Notes: generated by a model from the sequence alone, not told the origin. Positions 1 to 12,195 are shown, counted from the first letter of the stretch. The stretch is 64,000 nucleotides of DNA from Ophiura sarsii (GCA_035610835.1 CM069455.1:2379805-2443804), one strand, 5' to 3'. Made by a program: numbers and translations.

Positions 1-495
1 GTTTGGAGTTTTCATAAAGACGAACTTGAAAATGATTTAACTCCGCCTTGGGAAGTCCGATTGAAAAAATGAAAGAACCATTGTAAAGCTGAAGATCTTT
101 ACTTTAATAATCAATTACTAACTCAATTTTGATATCTTGACCAATTGTGTCTGGTTTCGGTAGAACACGTCACATTTTTACCCAAGTGACCAAAGTCAAA
201 TGCCCAGAATGCTGCATCAATGAATGGCCTAGCTCCCCATGTTGTCATCACTACTAAAAGTGTATGAATATTGACCAATCAGTCTTTATAAAATAATGTA
301 TCAAGATTAATTCATAAATAATCTTTATTTCAAAGACAAGTATCTACTTAAGCATGATAGTTGCTTTTTATAATGATATCATGGACGCTTGAGGTGGATT
401 TGTATCAATCTTATAAAGGTGACATTTCAGGAAAAGGCCTAGTTAAGAAGAAACATTTTGTTGGGCAATGTTTGACAAACTAACCAAAATATTAA
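1..495. other. No recognisable feature
   Basis: AT-rich sequence with no open frame of interest, no inverted ends and no tandem structure that I can see. Confidence 0.5.
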
Positions 496-790
496 TTACC
501 TTACTGACACATGTATGGCTCGTCCCCTTGTTTCTCAACACAATAAAGAGATCAACACTGATTTAAAAACAGTGGTATTATTCAGTTGTCTTGATCGACG
601 CTCAATATTTTCTACAACCCTGCCAAAAGAGGGTTCAAATATTTACCTTACTGATACACGTATGGCTATGAGCTCATCCCTTTTTGTCAACACAATAAAA
701 GAGGTTCACACTGGTTTAATCACAGTGGTATTATTCAGTTGTCCTGACCCTCAATATTCTCAACTGCCAAAATTTAATATCAAATTGATA
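496..790. repeat. Two-copy tandem repeat, ~147 bp unit
   Basis: Two diverged direct copies begin at 496 and 643 with TTACCTTACTGA(C/T)AC and share an internal block (CAGTGGTATTATTCAGTTGTC). The 99-residue open frame across them follows from the duplication and resembles no protein I know. Confidence 0.7.
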
Positions 791-898
791 TGCATGTACA
801 CTTTTTTTACTTAAACATTTTAAAGGGGGTGTGGACTCTCAGGTACAGCCTCCGTATCAATATTCATTTAATCTTTATATAAGTATATAGTTTTTAGC

Positions 899-1022
899 AG
901 AAAAGGGTTCAATGAATCCAACCATGATAATGAAATTGACCATTTTGGAGAAAATTATAAAAAAAACACTGTTCTGCAAAGATAACTCAAAATATATGTT
1001 GTCAAATTTTGTCATACTAGTT
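899..1022 (+). repeat. Left arm of a ~120 bp inverted repeat pair
   Basis: Reverse complement of 5163-5286 with few differences; shared blocks include GGGTTCAATGAATCCAACC and CAAATTTTGTCATACTA. A further short match continues at 1170-1193 after about 150 extra bases. The two arms bracket the LINE at 2140-5117. Confidence 0.75.
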
Positions 1023-1199
1023 TGAGTGCCGAAACATTTTTACCTCCAAAATCATGAAAATCACATTTTGGGGGGAAAATCACACTTTTTGGTCTATAAC
1101 TCAAAAAATAAATAAGATATTAAACATAAAAAAGCACCCTCAGAAATGTTATCAGTATTATCATAAAACTACAGTGCAACTTACCATAAATGCCCGTTT

Positions 1200-2135
1200 T
1201 CACCAACATCACTTACATGACAATTACAACAACACCTTTCTTCCAATTAAGTCAAGTTTGAAGACACATGACATCAAAGCCTCAACACAAATTTGTATTA
1301 CACCTATTTTGCTAATTAAGCTCATTTGAATATGTTATGCATATTTAATTAGCATCTAGTCATAAACACGTTTGACTTTTTATCTTAAGATGTGTACATC
1401 ATGGAAGCCTGGGGATAAGATATAATGTGCATATTCTTAATTCCGACATATTTGTATGAGCAAATTAAAACATTTCTGTGTACTTTTCTCTTTATTTAAA
1501 TAATTTGCATAATTAAGTACCTATATTCGAGACTTTATTTGAACATATCCATACCTTTAATATTGGTATGTGACCTATCAAATTAAAGCGTAAGAAATAC
1601 ACAACAAAATGGTATGAGAACATTTTATGATTTTGTTTTTGTTTTTAAACTGAACATATTTAAGCAATGAGTATGCATTCTATACGCCTCTTAGCTTTAT
1701 TTGTATGCAAACAAATGATTCACCAGGCATAACCACAGGAACGTGCATTTCAATCTACCGTATTAGCACTGCACATGCCATTATGTGTGCAGTCATGCAC
1801 ACCCCTACATACAAGGGGTGTGTGTGGTGTCATAAACCACCTCCCTAGTTGCTTCTTGACATCCCTTTAGGTCTTTCTAAATTGAAGATGTGTACTCAGC
1901 TGTGAAATCGATGTCGGTTAAAAGCTAGCTTCTAGTTGGCTGGGCCCTATACAGTTGTGAATGGTGGGTTCTGAAGCAAAGACCAAAGGAGGTTTAATAG
2001 AAATGTACAACAACATTAAAACTCACATACGGAGAGTAAATTATTTATTTGAACTTCAGTCATTTAAAAGCATTTGGATCACATACTGAATTGGTTTAAT
2101 TTTCATTTTTCATGGACCAAAAGGAGGTGGTGTAT
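1200..2135. other. AT-rich intergenic, no gene seen
   Basis: Low-complexity AT-rich sequence without exon-like segments or clear repeats. Confidence 0.45.
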
Positions 2136-2139
2136 ATAA

Positions 2140-5117
2140 ACAATTGAAATATAAATAAATATATAAATAAAAGGGCATTTATAATGCGCCTCACATTGTG
2201 AACACAACCCCGAGGCGCATAACATACATAAATGAAAAATATAAGAACATAATAAAGAAGCTATACATCATAGAATACACATCAGAAATTACATAAAGTA
2301 CAAATACAACAACAACAACTTGATCTGCAAACATGACCAGCAAGGATATTAAATATAATGTACAATGCAGTCTACTATGCACAATTTATAAATTAAAAAG
2401 ATATGTCTTCAATGACGTTTTGAAGGATTGCACTGATGCAGCACGTCGGACATGTTCGGGAAGAGCATTCCATTCCTTCGGTGCAGCGATGAAAAAGGCT
2501 CTACTGCCGTAAGTCCGTTTAGCAGATATGGCCGCGCGTGGTACTTGAAGGAGCCCTTTGGATCTTGATCTTAAAGTCCGAGAAGGATGGTAAGGTATGA
2601 TGAGTTGTTTGATATAGGTAGGTGCAAGATTGTGCAGGGACTTATATACAACAAGGAGAAGTTTAAAAAGAATTCGCTTTCTGATTGGCAACCAATGTAG
2701 ATCCTTTAAAATTGGCGTCACATGGTCGCGTATTCTGGCACCGGTAACCAGGCGTGCAGCCGAGTTTTGTACGCGTTGGAGTTTTAAAATATCTGTATCC
2801 GGGAGTTTATAAAGAAGACAATTGCAACTGTCCAATCGCGATGAAATGAACGCGTGAACTAAACGCTCTGTTGTAGAACGATCAAGGTATTTGCGCAATT
2901 GACCGAGAGTCCGTAAAGAAATAAGGGCCTTGCGACACACATTTTTAATGTGATTTGACATCATGAGCTGGCCATCAATGAATACGCCAAGATCTCTTAC
3001 ACCATCCACAGGTCTGATATCCGAGTTCCCGATTTTGACACTTGGAATAGCTCTGTCATTTTGAAAACGTGATCTGATGTACACAATCTCAGTCTTTGCA
3101 TCGTTTATTTTGAGTTTATTTGACGTTGCCCAAGATCTAATATCAGTAACACAAGCTTCAAGTGATGATATGGCCTCAGCCTTGGATGGATGATCAAACA
3201 CCTTATACAACTGTGTATCATCTGCATACACCATTCCATCAATTCCATGAGCTTTCAAAATATCTTGGATGGGACCAGAGTATAAGATAAATTGAATTGG
3301 ACCAATAACTGATCCCTGGGGTACTCCATAGATAAGCGAATGTTTCTGAGATAAAGTCTGTCCAATGACAACCGACTGGTCGCGATCACATAGATATTAC
3401 TTGAACCATTTGTGGGGAATTCCTGTGACACCGTACCTATCCATGAGCCATGATAACATCAATTCATGATCAATGGTGTCAAACGCAGCTGAAAGATCTA
3501 ACAGTATAAGAACTGCTTCCTTGTTTTCATCAACCGCGCGATAAAAGGTAATTCTGAACACGTATTAATGCTGTCTCTGTCGAATGGTATTTCCTGTACG
3601 CAGATTAAAGATCATTATGGAGTTCGTTTTCATCAAGATACTCTTGCATTTGAGCAGATACAACACGCTCAAGAATCTTGGACAAGAAAGGCAAGTTCGA
3701 GACAGGTCGATAGTTCTTCACATCTTCAGGATCTGCGTTGGACTTTTTTTAAATTGGATTTATCCGAGCAGTTTTGAGTGCAGATGGTACTTCACCAGTA
3801 GAAATGGAGCGATTAATAATACTGGTGATGACAGGCAATAAAACATCAATGCAATCCTTTAGTAGTGATGTAGGTATCGGATCAAGCATACATGATTTTG
3901 TAGGAGCATTCATAATGATTTTGCACACATCATCTTCCGTTACAGGAGCGAACACACAAAATGAGCTATCACATGAATCAGAAATGTCAACAGACAGATC
4001 TTCAGACGGTGTTTTGTCCATATCTTCGCGAATATTGTTAATCTTGTTACTGAAAAAGTTAGCAAAGTTATTCGCAACTTCGTGTTCATCACCAGTAGGA
4101 CGAATGGGACGGGATGAACCATGAGACATGCTAGCTACTTTTCGAAAAAGTTGACGTGAATCGCAGCTTGCAATTTCGACTCTGTAGAAATCCGTTTTAG
4201 CTTTGCTGAGAAAATTTCTGTACTTTTTACAGTCTTCTTGAAAAATTTGGCGGTGGATCTCAAGTCCAGATTTTTTCCACGCTCTTTCGCTTCTACGTTT
4301 CACGCGTTTTGCTTCATGAAGATCCTGAGAGAACCATGGTGTGTGTGGTCTTAGAATCACAGTATGCGTTACTTCAGGAGCATGTTTGTCAAGCATATTA
4401 CACAAGACATCATTGTACTGATTGACAAAGTCTTGAAGATCATTGCATGGCTTTGTAAGCAACGGAGAAGATCTAATATCTTGCTTGAATGCATCAACAT
4501 TGATACTACGAAGCTTTCGAGATGTGACTTTGGTTTGGGTAGCAGTGGGTTTTGACAGTTTAAGTCTACACAAAACACCGAAATGATCCGATGGCAGACT
4601 GTAATCAAGATCAAAGTCAGTAACAATGTCATCATCATAACGAGTGATCAGGAGATCAAGTATATGGCCATCTCTATGCGTAGGTCTATCGACAGTTTGT
4701 TGGAGATCAGCTGATTCAAGCAGATTCAGAAATTTTCGAGCAGTATAATCAGAATCAACATCCACATGAAAATTAAAGTCACCTGTTACAAGAATGCTTG
4801 TTGAGATGTTGGGAAAGCATTCCATCAGGGTTGAGAAATCGCGGAAGAAGTCAGACACCTTCAATTTGTTTTTCTTAGAAGGCGGAGGTCTATATACGAG
4901 GAAAATTCTCACAGATTTGTTTCCAGATGAAATAGTTACATCCATGTGCTCGAAAGACGCAAACTTGCAGACTTCATTTCGTGTTATCTCAAATCCTTTT
5001 CGCAGAATGATACAAACGCCTCCCCCAGATCTTATTAGGCGGGGAACATGATGAACATCGAAATCAGGCAACGCATTCTGAAGATCAGCTAAAACACCAT
5101 CGTCACGTTCATTTCCT
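2140..5117 (-). mobile_element. 5'-truncated CR1/L2-like non-LTR retrotransposon
   Basis: Read on the minus strand this carries an APE-type endonuclease, a reverse transcriptase and a 3' UTR. The UTR ends in a GCGCCTC/GAGGCGC stem (about 2190-2222) and an AT-rich ATTTATTT-type tail near 2140, as CR1/L2-like elements do. The coding part opens in the middle of the endonuclease near 5113, so the 5' end was lost. The C-terminal LHWLPI, AAPKEWNALP and FKTSLKTYLF blocks are typical of the CR1/L2 group. The copy is dead (see the pseudogene entry). Confidence 0.85.
2386..5113 (-). pseudogene. Broken endonuclease-reverse transcriptase ORF of the LINE
   Basis: An open segment at 3749-5071 (440 residues) holds most of the endonuclease: GDFNFHVD, the LDLLITR block and SDHF near its catalytic end. 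It runs into the RT N-terminus and then loses frame around 3750. The next part (about 3740-3260) still shows YRPVSNLPFLSKILERV, AFDTIDHE and GVPQGSVIGP, but has a stop near 3607, a frame change near 3545 and a stop near 3396. A second open segment, 2386-3258 (290 residues), carries the catalytic YADD (VYADDTQLY) and the thumb and C-terminus. With several lesions no functional protein can be made. Confidence 0.85.
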
Positions 5118-5162
5118 TAAAGGAAATAAATAAAGGGCGTTCATGGTTAGTTGCACTGTAGT

Positions 5163-5286
5163 ATGACAAAATTTGACAAAATATATTTTGAGTTATCTTA
5201 CCTAAAATGGGTCGAAAAAGGTGTTCTTTTATAATTTTCTCCAAAATTTCATTATCATGGTTGGATTCATTGAACCCTTTTATAGC
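5163..5286 (-). repeat. Right arm of the inverted repeat pair
   Basis: Reverse complement of 899-1022. The LINE 5' truncation point lies about 45 bp inside it, so the LINE probably inserted into an older inverted-repeat element or between two opposite copies of one family. Confidence 0.7.
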
Positions 5287-5642
5287 ACAAATAAATTTAT
5301 CTCATTGAAAAAAGTGTCATTTTTTGCGTACTAAAAGGAGAGGGAAAGAGGTATTACATTTTTGACAGCAGCGAATGAATACAGAAGGATGTGGGCCTGT
5401 GAAGACATAAAGCGCACTGATGCACTACAGGGTGTATCAACAACAACAAAAAACTTTTTGTCGCGAGCTCTCCGATTACGGCAAATCACAAATCACTCTG
5501 ACATTTATATATTCTGTTAGGTGTACTTATTGGCTATCACATAGTTAAATTACAGCGATATCGATTATTGATTCGCTGAGATATCAACGATACACATAGA
5601 ATCTTTTTAAATGTACTTTGTGACTTTTTACAATGGACACAA

Positions 5643-5995
5643 TTAAAGGTAGATGTTTCGATTTTCAACTTGAAGTTTTCTATTCTACATGAAAGGTCAT
5701 CCTTAAAAAAGTCGTGTTCCAAAGTTTGAGTTGCTTAGCTCTAATGGTTCTTATTTTAGACGCACAAGATGCTGTGAACTGTACCACTTGAGTAGTACAC
5801 AAACTATATCGGTGGTTACCACCATTCGCGGTAATTCGACGTTATTTCATCGATTTCTCCGTAATAATACCGAGTTAGGCCGTCAAATTTCAGTATGATG
5901 ATGAGAAAAATACAAGCTTTCATATGATATGAAAATCTCCGTATGTTTGAAATAATTCTGTGTTACGAAAATGTGATCGGGTCATCTACCTTTAA
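5643..5995. mobile_element. MITE with perfect 13 bp inverted ends
   Basis: Begins TTAAAGGTAGATG and ends CATCTACCTTTAA, a perfect 13-bp inverted repeat. The body includes the palindrome GGTGGTTACCACC and CGGTAATTCGACGTTATTTC. A full relative lies at 12564-12871, with partial or diverged relatives at 12866-12965, about 51965-52075 and 53035-53145. Non-coding; moved in trans by an unidentified transposase. Confidence 0.8.
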
Positions 5996-6416
5996 TGGGG
6001 AATGCCATTCTTTTAACTTTATTGGTTTCTTCAACATACACAGATGATTCCCTATGATTTTTAATATTATATTATATGTGTGCAATTACAATATATTGTT
6101 GTTTGATATTCTTTTAATTATATTTATCTATTAGATCTTGTAATTTAATTATAGGTGCAATTAATTTTGGATTACAAATTTCAATTTCATATTTATAATG
6201 CTTGCTCTTTGTATCCGGATTTTGTTGTTGTTGTTGTTGTTGTATTTTTATATTTGTATAATACCTATTGTGTTTTATCATATTAATTGATTTTAATTAG
6301 TTTGTATGCATTTGTAAATTAAGTTTTCTATATCCCATTGTTGTAAGGCGCCTTGCGGTTGTTTACAACATAAGGCGCTTGATAAATTGTACTTATTATT
6401 ATTATTATTACAAGCG
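5996..6416 (+). mobile_element. Solo LINE/SINE 3' tail
   Basis: Ends with a GGCGCC...GGCGC stem-loop (6347-6379) followed by a short spacer and an (ATT)n microsatellite (6399-6413), the 3' end architecture of CR1/L2-like retroposons. No coding remnant is visible upstream, so this is a severely truncated insertion. Confidence 0.55.
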
Positions 6417-7394
6417 CAAAACACGTTTTACATCGTTTATCCTGTATGCCTGATTTTCTTGTCAGGTGAATATTAGCAAGACACTTTAATAACTCATTGT
6501 ACTTAAATAATTGGAATCAAACTCATCATTCTGAGAAGAAAATGTCATGTTAAAGGTATCAATTTTCTGGCAATTATATTATCATATCAATATTAATTAA
6601 ATCTGGCAATAAATTAGTTGATAGTTAATGACACAACTTGAAAATCCAGATTACAAAGTCTGTTTGCAAATCCTCTCTCTTTTTCTCTCGTTAATGTCAT
6701 AAATAAAACAGTATGACACATTATTCAAAAGATAAACAAATGGAATAGTCCAGTGAAGGTAGTAATTATCTTGTATGAATCAGTCATTGTTAGTCTGTTG
6801 TGAATGGGAATGGGACATTATGGTGCTCTTCGACCCTCAAAATGCTGTCCTTGTTTTAAGATGCATCGATTATGAACTTTAATTTATGAAAGAACGTACC
6901 ATAGACATGTGGCGATCATAGCAATTGGTGGTTCAGAACTTAAAAAGGGTGATTGACGTATTCAAATGGTCGAATGATTATTAGATTACACGATTCAATG
7001 ATTTTATGTACCACCTTACTGAAACAAGAAAAAATTAAGATAAACCATTCCAGACATTAAGGTTAATTAAGGTTACATAGTTATTAAACTGTTAACCCAT
7101 AACACTAATAAATCGGACAGGAAAATCCAAGGTTTTAGAGCGAACGATGTAAAACGTGTTTTGCACTTCTTTACTTATACCTTTAATATCTCAGCGAATA
7201 AATATTCGATATCGTTGTAATTTGACTATGTGATAGCCAATAAGTAGACCTAACTGAATATTTAAGTTTCAGAGTGATTTGTCTTTTACTGTGACCGTAC
7301 AGCTCTCGACAAAAAGTGTTGCGTTCTTTTTGATACACGCTGTATAGTCGTGACAAGTGTGTGCAAAACCATGTGCGTCTGAATATAATCACGT

Positions 7395-7460
7395 GTGTAT
7401 ACTTGGATTACATTGTGCGCGGTGAGATGAAAACCGAATATTTCTCGCCAATTTGGAATT
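7395..7460 (+). repeat. Dispersed repeat, related copy at 17385-17450
   Basis: Shares CTTGGATTAC, a GAGAT(G/A)AAA block and GAATATTTCT(C/T)GCCAATTTG with the segment in KDZ intron 4. Family unknown. Confidence 0.5.
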
Positions 7461-7506
7461 TATTAAAGTATAACCACTTGTTTCTGGGACGAGGTCGGGG
7501 GAGGTC

Positions 7507-8684
7507 TAACAATTGTATACAGTCTATAGTATTGAATCATTATTATTTATAGGCCATGGGGGACGAAGTGACATCAAATTCTGTTTTATAGAGGTCATCC
7601 ACACAACCTGCCATGGTGTCACTGACTTCACTCGTCACTTGATTAAGTATGTCCTCTAAAGGAGACAGGAGTGGTTTAACAATTGTATACAGTCTATAGT
7701 ATTGAATCATTATTATTTATTAGCCATGGGGGACGAAGTGACATCAAATTCTGTTTTATAGAGGTCATCCACACAGCCTGCCATAGTGTCACTGACTTTA
7801 CTCGTCACTTGATTAAGTATATCCTCTAAAGGAGACAGGAGTGGTTTAACAATTGTATACAGTCTATAGTATTGAATCATTATTATTTATAAGCCATGTG
7901 GGATGAAGTGACATCAAATTCTGTTTTAAAGAGGTCATCCACACAGCCTGCCATGGTGTCACTGACTTCACTCGTCACTTGACTAAGTATATCCTCTAAA
8001 GGAGGCAGGAGTGGTTTAACAATTGTATATAGTCTATAGTATTGAATCATTATTATTTATAGGCCAAGGGAAAGAAGTGACATCAAATTCTGTTTTATAG
8101 AGGTCATCCACACAGCCTGCCATAGTGTCACTGACTTTACTCGTCACTTGATTAAGTATATCCTCTAAAGGAGGCGGGAGTGGGTTAACAATTGTATAGT
8201 CTATAGTATTGAATCATTATTATTTATAGGCCATGGGGGAAGAAGTGACATCAAATTCTGTTTTATAGAGGTCATCCACACAGCCTGCCATGGTGTCACT
8301 GACTTCACCCGTCACTTGATTAAGTATATCCTCTAGGCTCTATAGGAGGCAGGAGTGGTTTAACAATTGTATACAGTCTATAGTATTGAATTATTATTAT
8401 TTATAGGCCATGGGGGACGAAGTGACATCAAATTCTGTTTTATAGAGGTCGTCCACACAGCCTGCCATGGTGTCACTGACTTCACTCGTCACTTGATTAA
8501 GTATATCCTCTAAAGGAGGCAGGAGTGGTTTAACAATTGTATACAGTCTATAGTATTAAATCATTATTATTTATAGGCCATGGGGGAAGAAGTGACATCA
8601 AATTCTGTTTTATAGAGGTCATCCACACAGCCTGCCATAGTGTCACTGACTTCACTCGTCACTTGATTAAGTATATCCTCTAAG
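7507..8684 (-). repeat. Satellite-like array, 7 x ~170 bp
   Basis: Units start at 7507, 7677, 7847, 8017, 8186, 8361 and 8531, each opening TAACAATTGTATA; spacing is 170, 170, 170, 169, 175 and 170 bp and the last unit is short. Identity is high. On the minus strand each unit holds a short open frame (about 40 codons, containing VSDTMAGCVDDLYKTEF) preceded in most units by a pyrimidine-rich stretch ending TTTAG, like a 3' splice site. Unit 4 has a 1-base deletion near the end of the frame; unit 5 has an insertion in the acceptor-like stretch. It may be an amplified exon or a plain nucleosome-length satellite. Confidence 0.9.
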
Positions 8685-9735
8685 CACCCGATACACACAG
8701 AGGCACACGTGCTACACTGTATGCCTAAGTAAATTAGGCACACAGTGTAGACTGTGCTCAGATTATCATCCTATCGCCTGGACGATATCGGCACACAGTG
8801 TAGACTGTACTTAAAATCGGGCCTGGTATTGCCGGGCGTGTGTACTGAATCAATCGCAATATTTGCGTTGCGCCATGCATTGAACATGGATCCGGCCGGT
8901 CGTACCGCGCCATGGTAGTACGGTGCTATAATAGTGCCACAATTTAATATTAATAAAATGGACCATTTGAGAGCGGTGGTGGGGTGACTGAAATAGATTC
9001 AAAGAACTATATTGGGATACAAATAGGGGGACTGATACACGAACGGTTTAGCCTGATGAGCAAGACTTTTGAGTAGGGGGTGGGGTGGGGGTTAGTGTGC
9101 ATGTGATCACGTGGCCTAGATATTTCAATGGGATGCGGTGGGGTGCAGTCTGGCCCGTGATGTGTTTTTTTTGTGTGGTGCCGGGCGGGGGTTGTAGCAA
9201 AACTGATTAATTGTTTAATCCAATTTGGGGGGGGGGGGAGGGGGCATTAACAAGCCTTTACGGTCAGGGTGGGTGGGGGGGGGGGGGGGGGGGGGATTCC
9301 CCACCCACCCAATTATGCCCTGCATCTAGTCATACAACTATTCATATCTGCAGATACTGTTGCGCAAGATGAAGCAAATATATTTTTTCTCGTCGTTAAT
9401 GCTCACATCTTTGCGCACTTTCATCCATCGACGTTGACCGATGCGCAACAACGGGAGTATGAACGTGCCTTACCTGCATCAGTCGACTGTGCAAAGACGG
9501 ATGAAAGAACTCGCCAACCAATTACCACGCACCAATAATAATTTGTTCAGTTCACTCGTTGTGTTGCGTAGGCCCCTATCGGTGGATATTGGAGCACAGT
9601 CAACTTTAATACGCAATGCGACGCGGGAGGGGGGTGCGTGCGTGCGACGTGTGTTGGGGGGGGGGTGCGTGCGTGCGACGTGTGTTGCACATCTCGAAAT
9701 AGAACTGGCGAGATAAAATGATGGTGTAGTGTTAA
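8685..9735. other. Intergenic with short repeats and poly-G tracts
   Basis: Contains two copies of GGCACACAGTGTAGACTGT about 40 bp apart (near 8747 and 8789), G-runs around 9226-9240, 9269-9295 and 9651-9664, and diverged relatives of the MITE at 9736 (around 9426-9470 and 9575-9640). Open frames here come from G-tracts and look non-coding. Confidence 0.5.
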
Positions 9736-9862
9736 GGTGCGTTCATACTCGCGTCGTTGCGTATCGGTCGACGTCGACGGACAAAAGTTGACATTGCTTC
9801 AACTCGTGCACCGATATCCGTCGACATCGGCCGACGCGCAATGACGTGAGTATGAACGCACC
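9736..9862. mobile_element. 127 bp palindromic MITE
   Basis: Left arm GGTGCGTTCATACTCGCGTC and right arm are inverted copies extending more than 40 bp each, rich in CGTCGACG. The similarity continues a few bases outward (GTGTTA). No coding capacity. Confidence 0.75.
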
Positions 9863-11020
9863 ATAACACGATCACCTGACACTGTGCAGATCGCAAAAAA
9901 AACTGGCATCATTTGAACCGTTTGTTTTCAGTCTCAAACACAGCACATCTTTGCGTCAATGTGCCATATGTTAGGAGACAGAAGGTATATGTCTAGGATG
10001 AGGAATATCTCCGGTTGTTGGATCATGGACTTATCAGATAAGTCAATGGTATGGTTGGATGTAAATCTGACAGCTGTCTCAGAATACGATTGCAAAAATA
10101 CCATACCGATGATACTATTGAATCTGTTACAAATGCACAAAAAAGGTATGCTTTCAATTCGTGACATTTGTTTAATATAATTACTTTTCAAATCTTAAAT
10201 GTATAGCTGAATTTAACATCAAATCAAAGACCACAGTGCTCCTTTAATTTATATGTGTTCCTTCCCAGAATGCAATTATTATGGTTCGCGGTATGTGAAC
10301 AGATGCGTTTTAGTTTACAAGGATAGACTATCTCCACCAGTACCCCCAACGTTCGGCCTCATTATCTTTTGTGCACATGCGTTGGCCTTGTTGAGCACAG
10401 CTTCGCGACCGTGCGCCATGTTAGGAGACTGGTGGATTTAGAATACAGGGTTCTTAACGCGATTCGCGAGTCGAGTACCAACGAGCGAGTGCCTACTACA
10501 GCGGCGGGCCCGTCGTAAATTGAAAAACAGTGAATTCCAAATTATTACGCTCGTATCGTATTTTCTGGTTAAAATTTAGGCCTTCATCGTTTTGTATAAG
10601 TCTCAAGTACATACTTCACTGTACAGTGGAAAACACTCTTTCACAGTCTTCGGGAAACTTGTTTATAAGCCTTAGTTGTTTTGTTTTAGAGAACATGACA
10701 TGAACGTACAAAGTTGGACGAAGTTTACATAGTATATTAGTATTAGTAATATACCCGCCGGGGGCATCGGCATAGGCCATGCTATGCTTAGTCTATGACT
10801 GAGTATGATGATAGCTGTTTTATAATATAACGCAGTTGAAACGTGAGTAACCTTTAATTGAAGTTAATAATCGCTCTTTCACCCAGTCCAGAAGTTAACC
10901 ATACTTATTACTCAGTATGGTATTTCTAAATATCTTAAAAACAATTTTCGGTATTGTTTGCGTCGTTACTTACAGTACACCTACCAATACTAGCCTAGGC
11001 TAGCACTGGCTTTAATTAGG
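9863..11020. other. Intergenic; CpG-richer stretch near 10.44-10.52 kb
   Basis: Holds a small palindrome near 10028-10048 (GACTTATCAGATAAGTC) that puts the same LSDKSM peptide on both strands, and a CpG-rich patch around 10440-10515. The patch could be a promoter or first exon of the KDZ gene, but no TATA box or donor pairs convincingly with the 13801 acceptor. Confidence 0.3.
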
Positions 11021-11028
11021 CGGGGCTA

Positions 11029-11366
11029 CAGTGTAGCTCGGGGGGGGGGGGGGGGAAATTCCCCCCTGACGAAAAAACCCGATTTGTGCCCCCGCCCCCC
11101 ACCACCCTAAAAAAAAAAAAAGGGGTGAGAAAAAAAGGAAATAGGAAAAAATTGAGAAAAAAGACCGAGGTTATTAGCCAAATAGAAGGCAAAATTAAAT
11201 TGTACATGTAGTACATTTACTATGCGATTTTTTGTGACTGAGCGACACCCCCCCACTTACGTGAATTTCACGAGGTAAGTCACTAAAAGAAAAAAATTGG
11301 GGCAACCTTTTACGAAAATTTTAGAAATCTTGCCCCCCCCTGAAAAAAATCCTAGCTACGCCACTG
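11029..11366. mobile_element. hAT-like MITE with perfect 8 bp target duplication
   Basis: Starts CAGTGTAGCTCGG and ends CCTAGCTACGCCACTG. It is flanked by identical 8-bp copies, CGGGGCTA at 11021-11028 and 11367-11374. CAGTG...CACTG ends with an 8-bp duplication are the hAT hallmark. The inside is G-, C- and A-runs only, so it is non-autonomous. An unmutated target duplication suggests a fairly recent insertion. Confidence 0.85.
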
Positions 11367-11925
11367 CGGGGCTACTAGGTTGCCCGGAGTGACGCCACAC
11401 ACTGTTGACCACAAACCAAAGTAAAAAAGAGGTAAATAAAAGCCTCTGTAGGGTACACAACATGATGCGATGAATGAAGTCAAGTGTCCGCGACTTGTCG
11501 TTTCCAGTCAAGCGAACTCTTGATGTATCAGGGTTTTTTTTATACGTAGCCTCGTAGGCTAACTAGGGATGTTCATATCATTGACTATAGAGGGCGACAT
11601 TTGTTTTTGAAAAAAGTTGACCAAAATATGTAGAAAACTCCATGTTTACCTCTTTTAAATCCAGCGGAAAAGTACGAAACAATCTGGGTGTATTTACTGA
11701 TGTCTAAATAACCCCACACAAGCAACTGGACATCATGAAAGTAAACCCTTTTTTACCTAAAATGATTTAAAATGTGCATGACTTGCCCAGTTTTCAGCAA
11801 TATGAGGCAAACTACTTTTGGTTATAACTTTTTTATTATTCGGCCTGCAGACAAGGTTGAACCATCATTTTGTTTCCATGTATTCCATTTTAAAAGAGAT
11901 AATTTTATTTTCAAAATTTTAAAAC

Positions 11926-12012
11926 CCATTGATTATCCTTTTCTGATGCATTGCGGGTGCAAATCTGCTCCATTTGCGAACCCACAATGCATCAGAATAG
12001 GATAATCAATGG
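11926..12012. repeat. 87 bp hairpin
   Basis: CCATTGATTATCC...CTGATGCATTG on the left pairs with CAATGCATCAG...GGATAATCAATGG on the right. An inner stem GGGT-GCAAAT / ATTTGC-AACCC continues to a 7-base loop (CTGCTCC). Arms are about 40 bp with a handful of mismatches. Confidence 0.85.
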
Positions 12013-12026
12013 TTTTTTTTCTATTT

Positions 12027-12195
12027 TTGAGGGTTCCTGCCACATAATTTCTTGTTTTATGAGGCAGTTTATTGATTTTATCCACAAATTGTAAAAAAAA
12101 TAAAATAAAGTGCCGGGCGGCCAGCCCAATTCCAGGCCCAGCGCCGGGCGGGCTAGCCCAGTGGTGGGCGGGCCCGCCTGGCGCCGCCCGTCCTA
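12027..12195. mobile_element. GC-rich end of a hAT-like repeat
   Basis: GAGGGTTCCTGCCACATAAT near 12030 also occurs (one change) at 33666. The segment ends CTAGCTAGAACCCTG, i.e. a CAGGGTT terminus on the other strand like the element ending at 33786. A possible partner end, CAGGGTTTTTTTTATACG, sits at 11529, but the flanks show no 8-bp duplication. Confidence 0.4.

Larger units (their letters stand above)
5426..7344. mobile_element. DNA-transposon-like element with ~160 bp inverted ends
   Basis: The left end starts TACAGGGTGTATCAA (5426). The right end is its inverted relative, TTGATACACGCTGTA (7330-7344). Similarity runs about 160 bp inward on both sides (5426-5585 and 7186-7344), sharing for example ACTTATTGGCTATCACATAG. 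No transposase frame lies between. A MITE (5643-5995) and a LINE tail (to about 6416) have accumulated inside. A TA target duplication and mariner-like origin are inferred. Confidence 0.65.

Noticed and set aside
9269..9716. Overlapping frames of ~90 codons in a G-rich region
   Set aside because: Driven by G-tracts and MITE fragments; no homology, splice support or coding character.
9934..10191. Similar peptides on both strands (LSDKSM)
   Set aside because: Explained by a palindromic DNA word; not evidence of coding.
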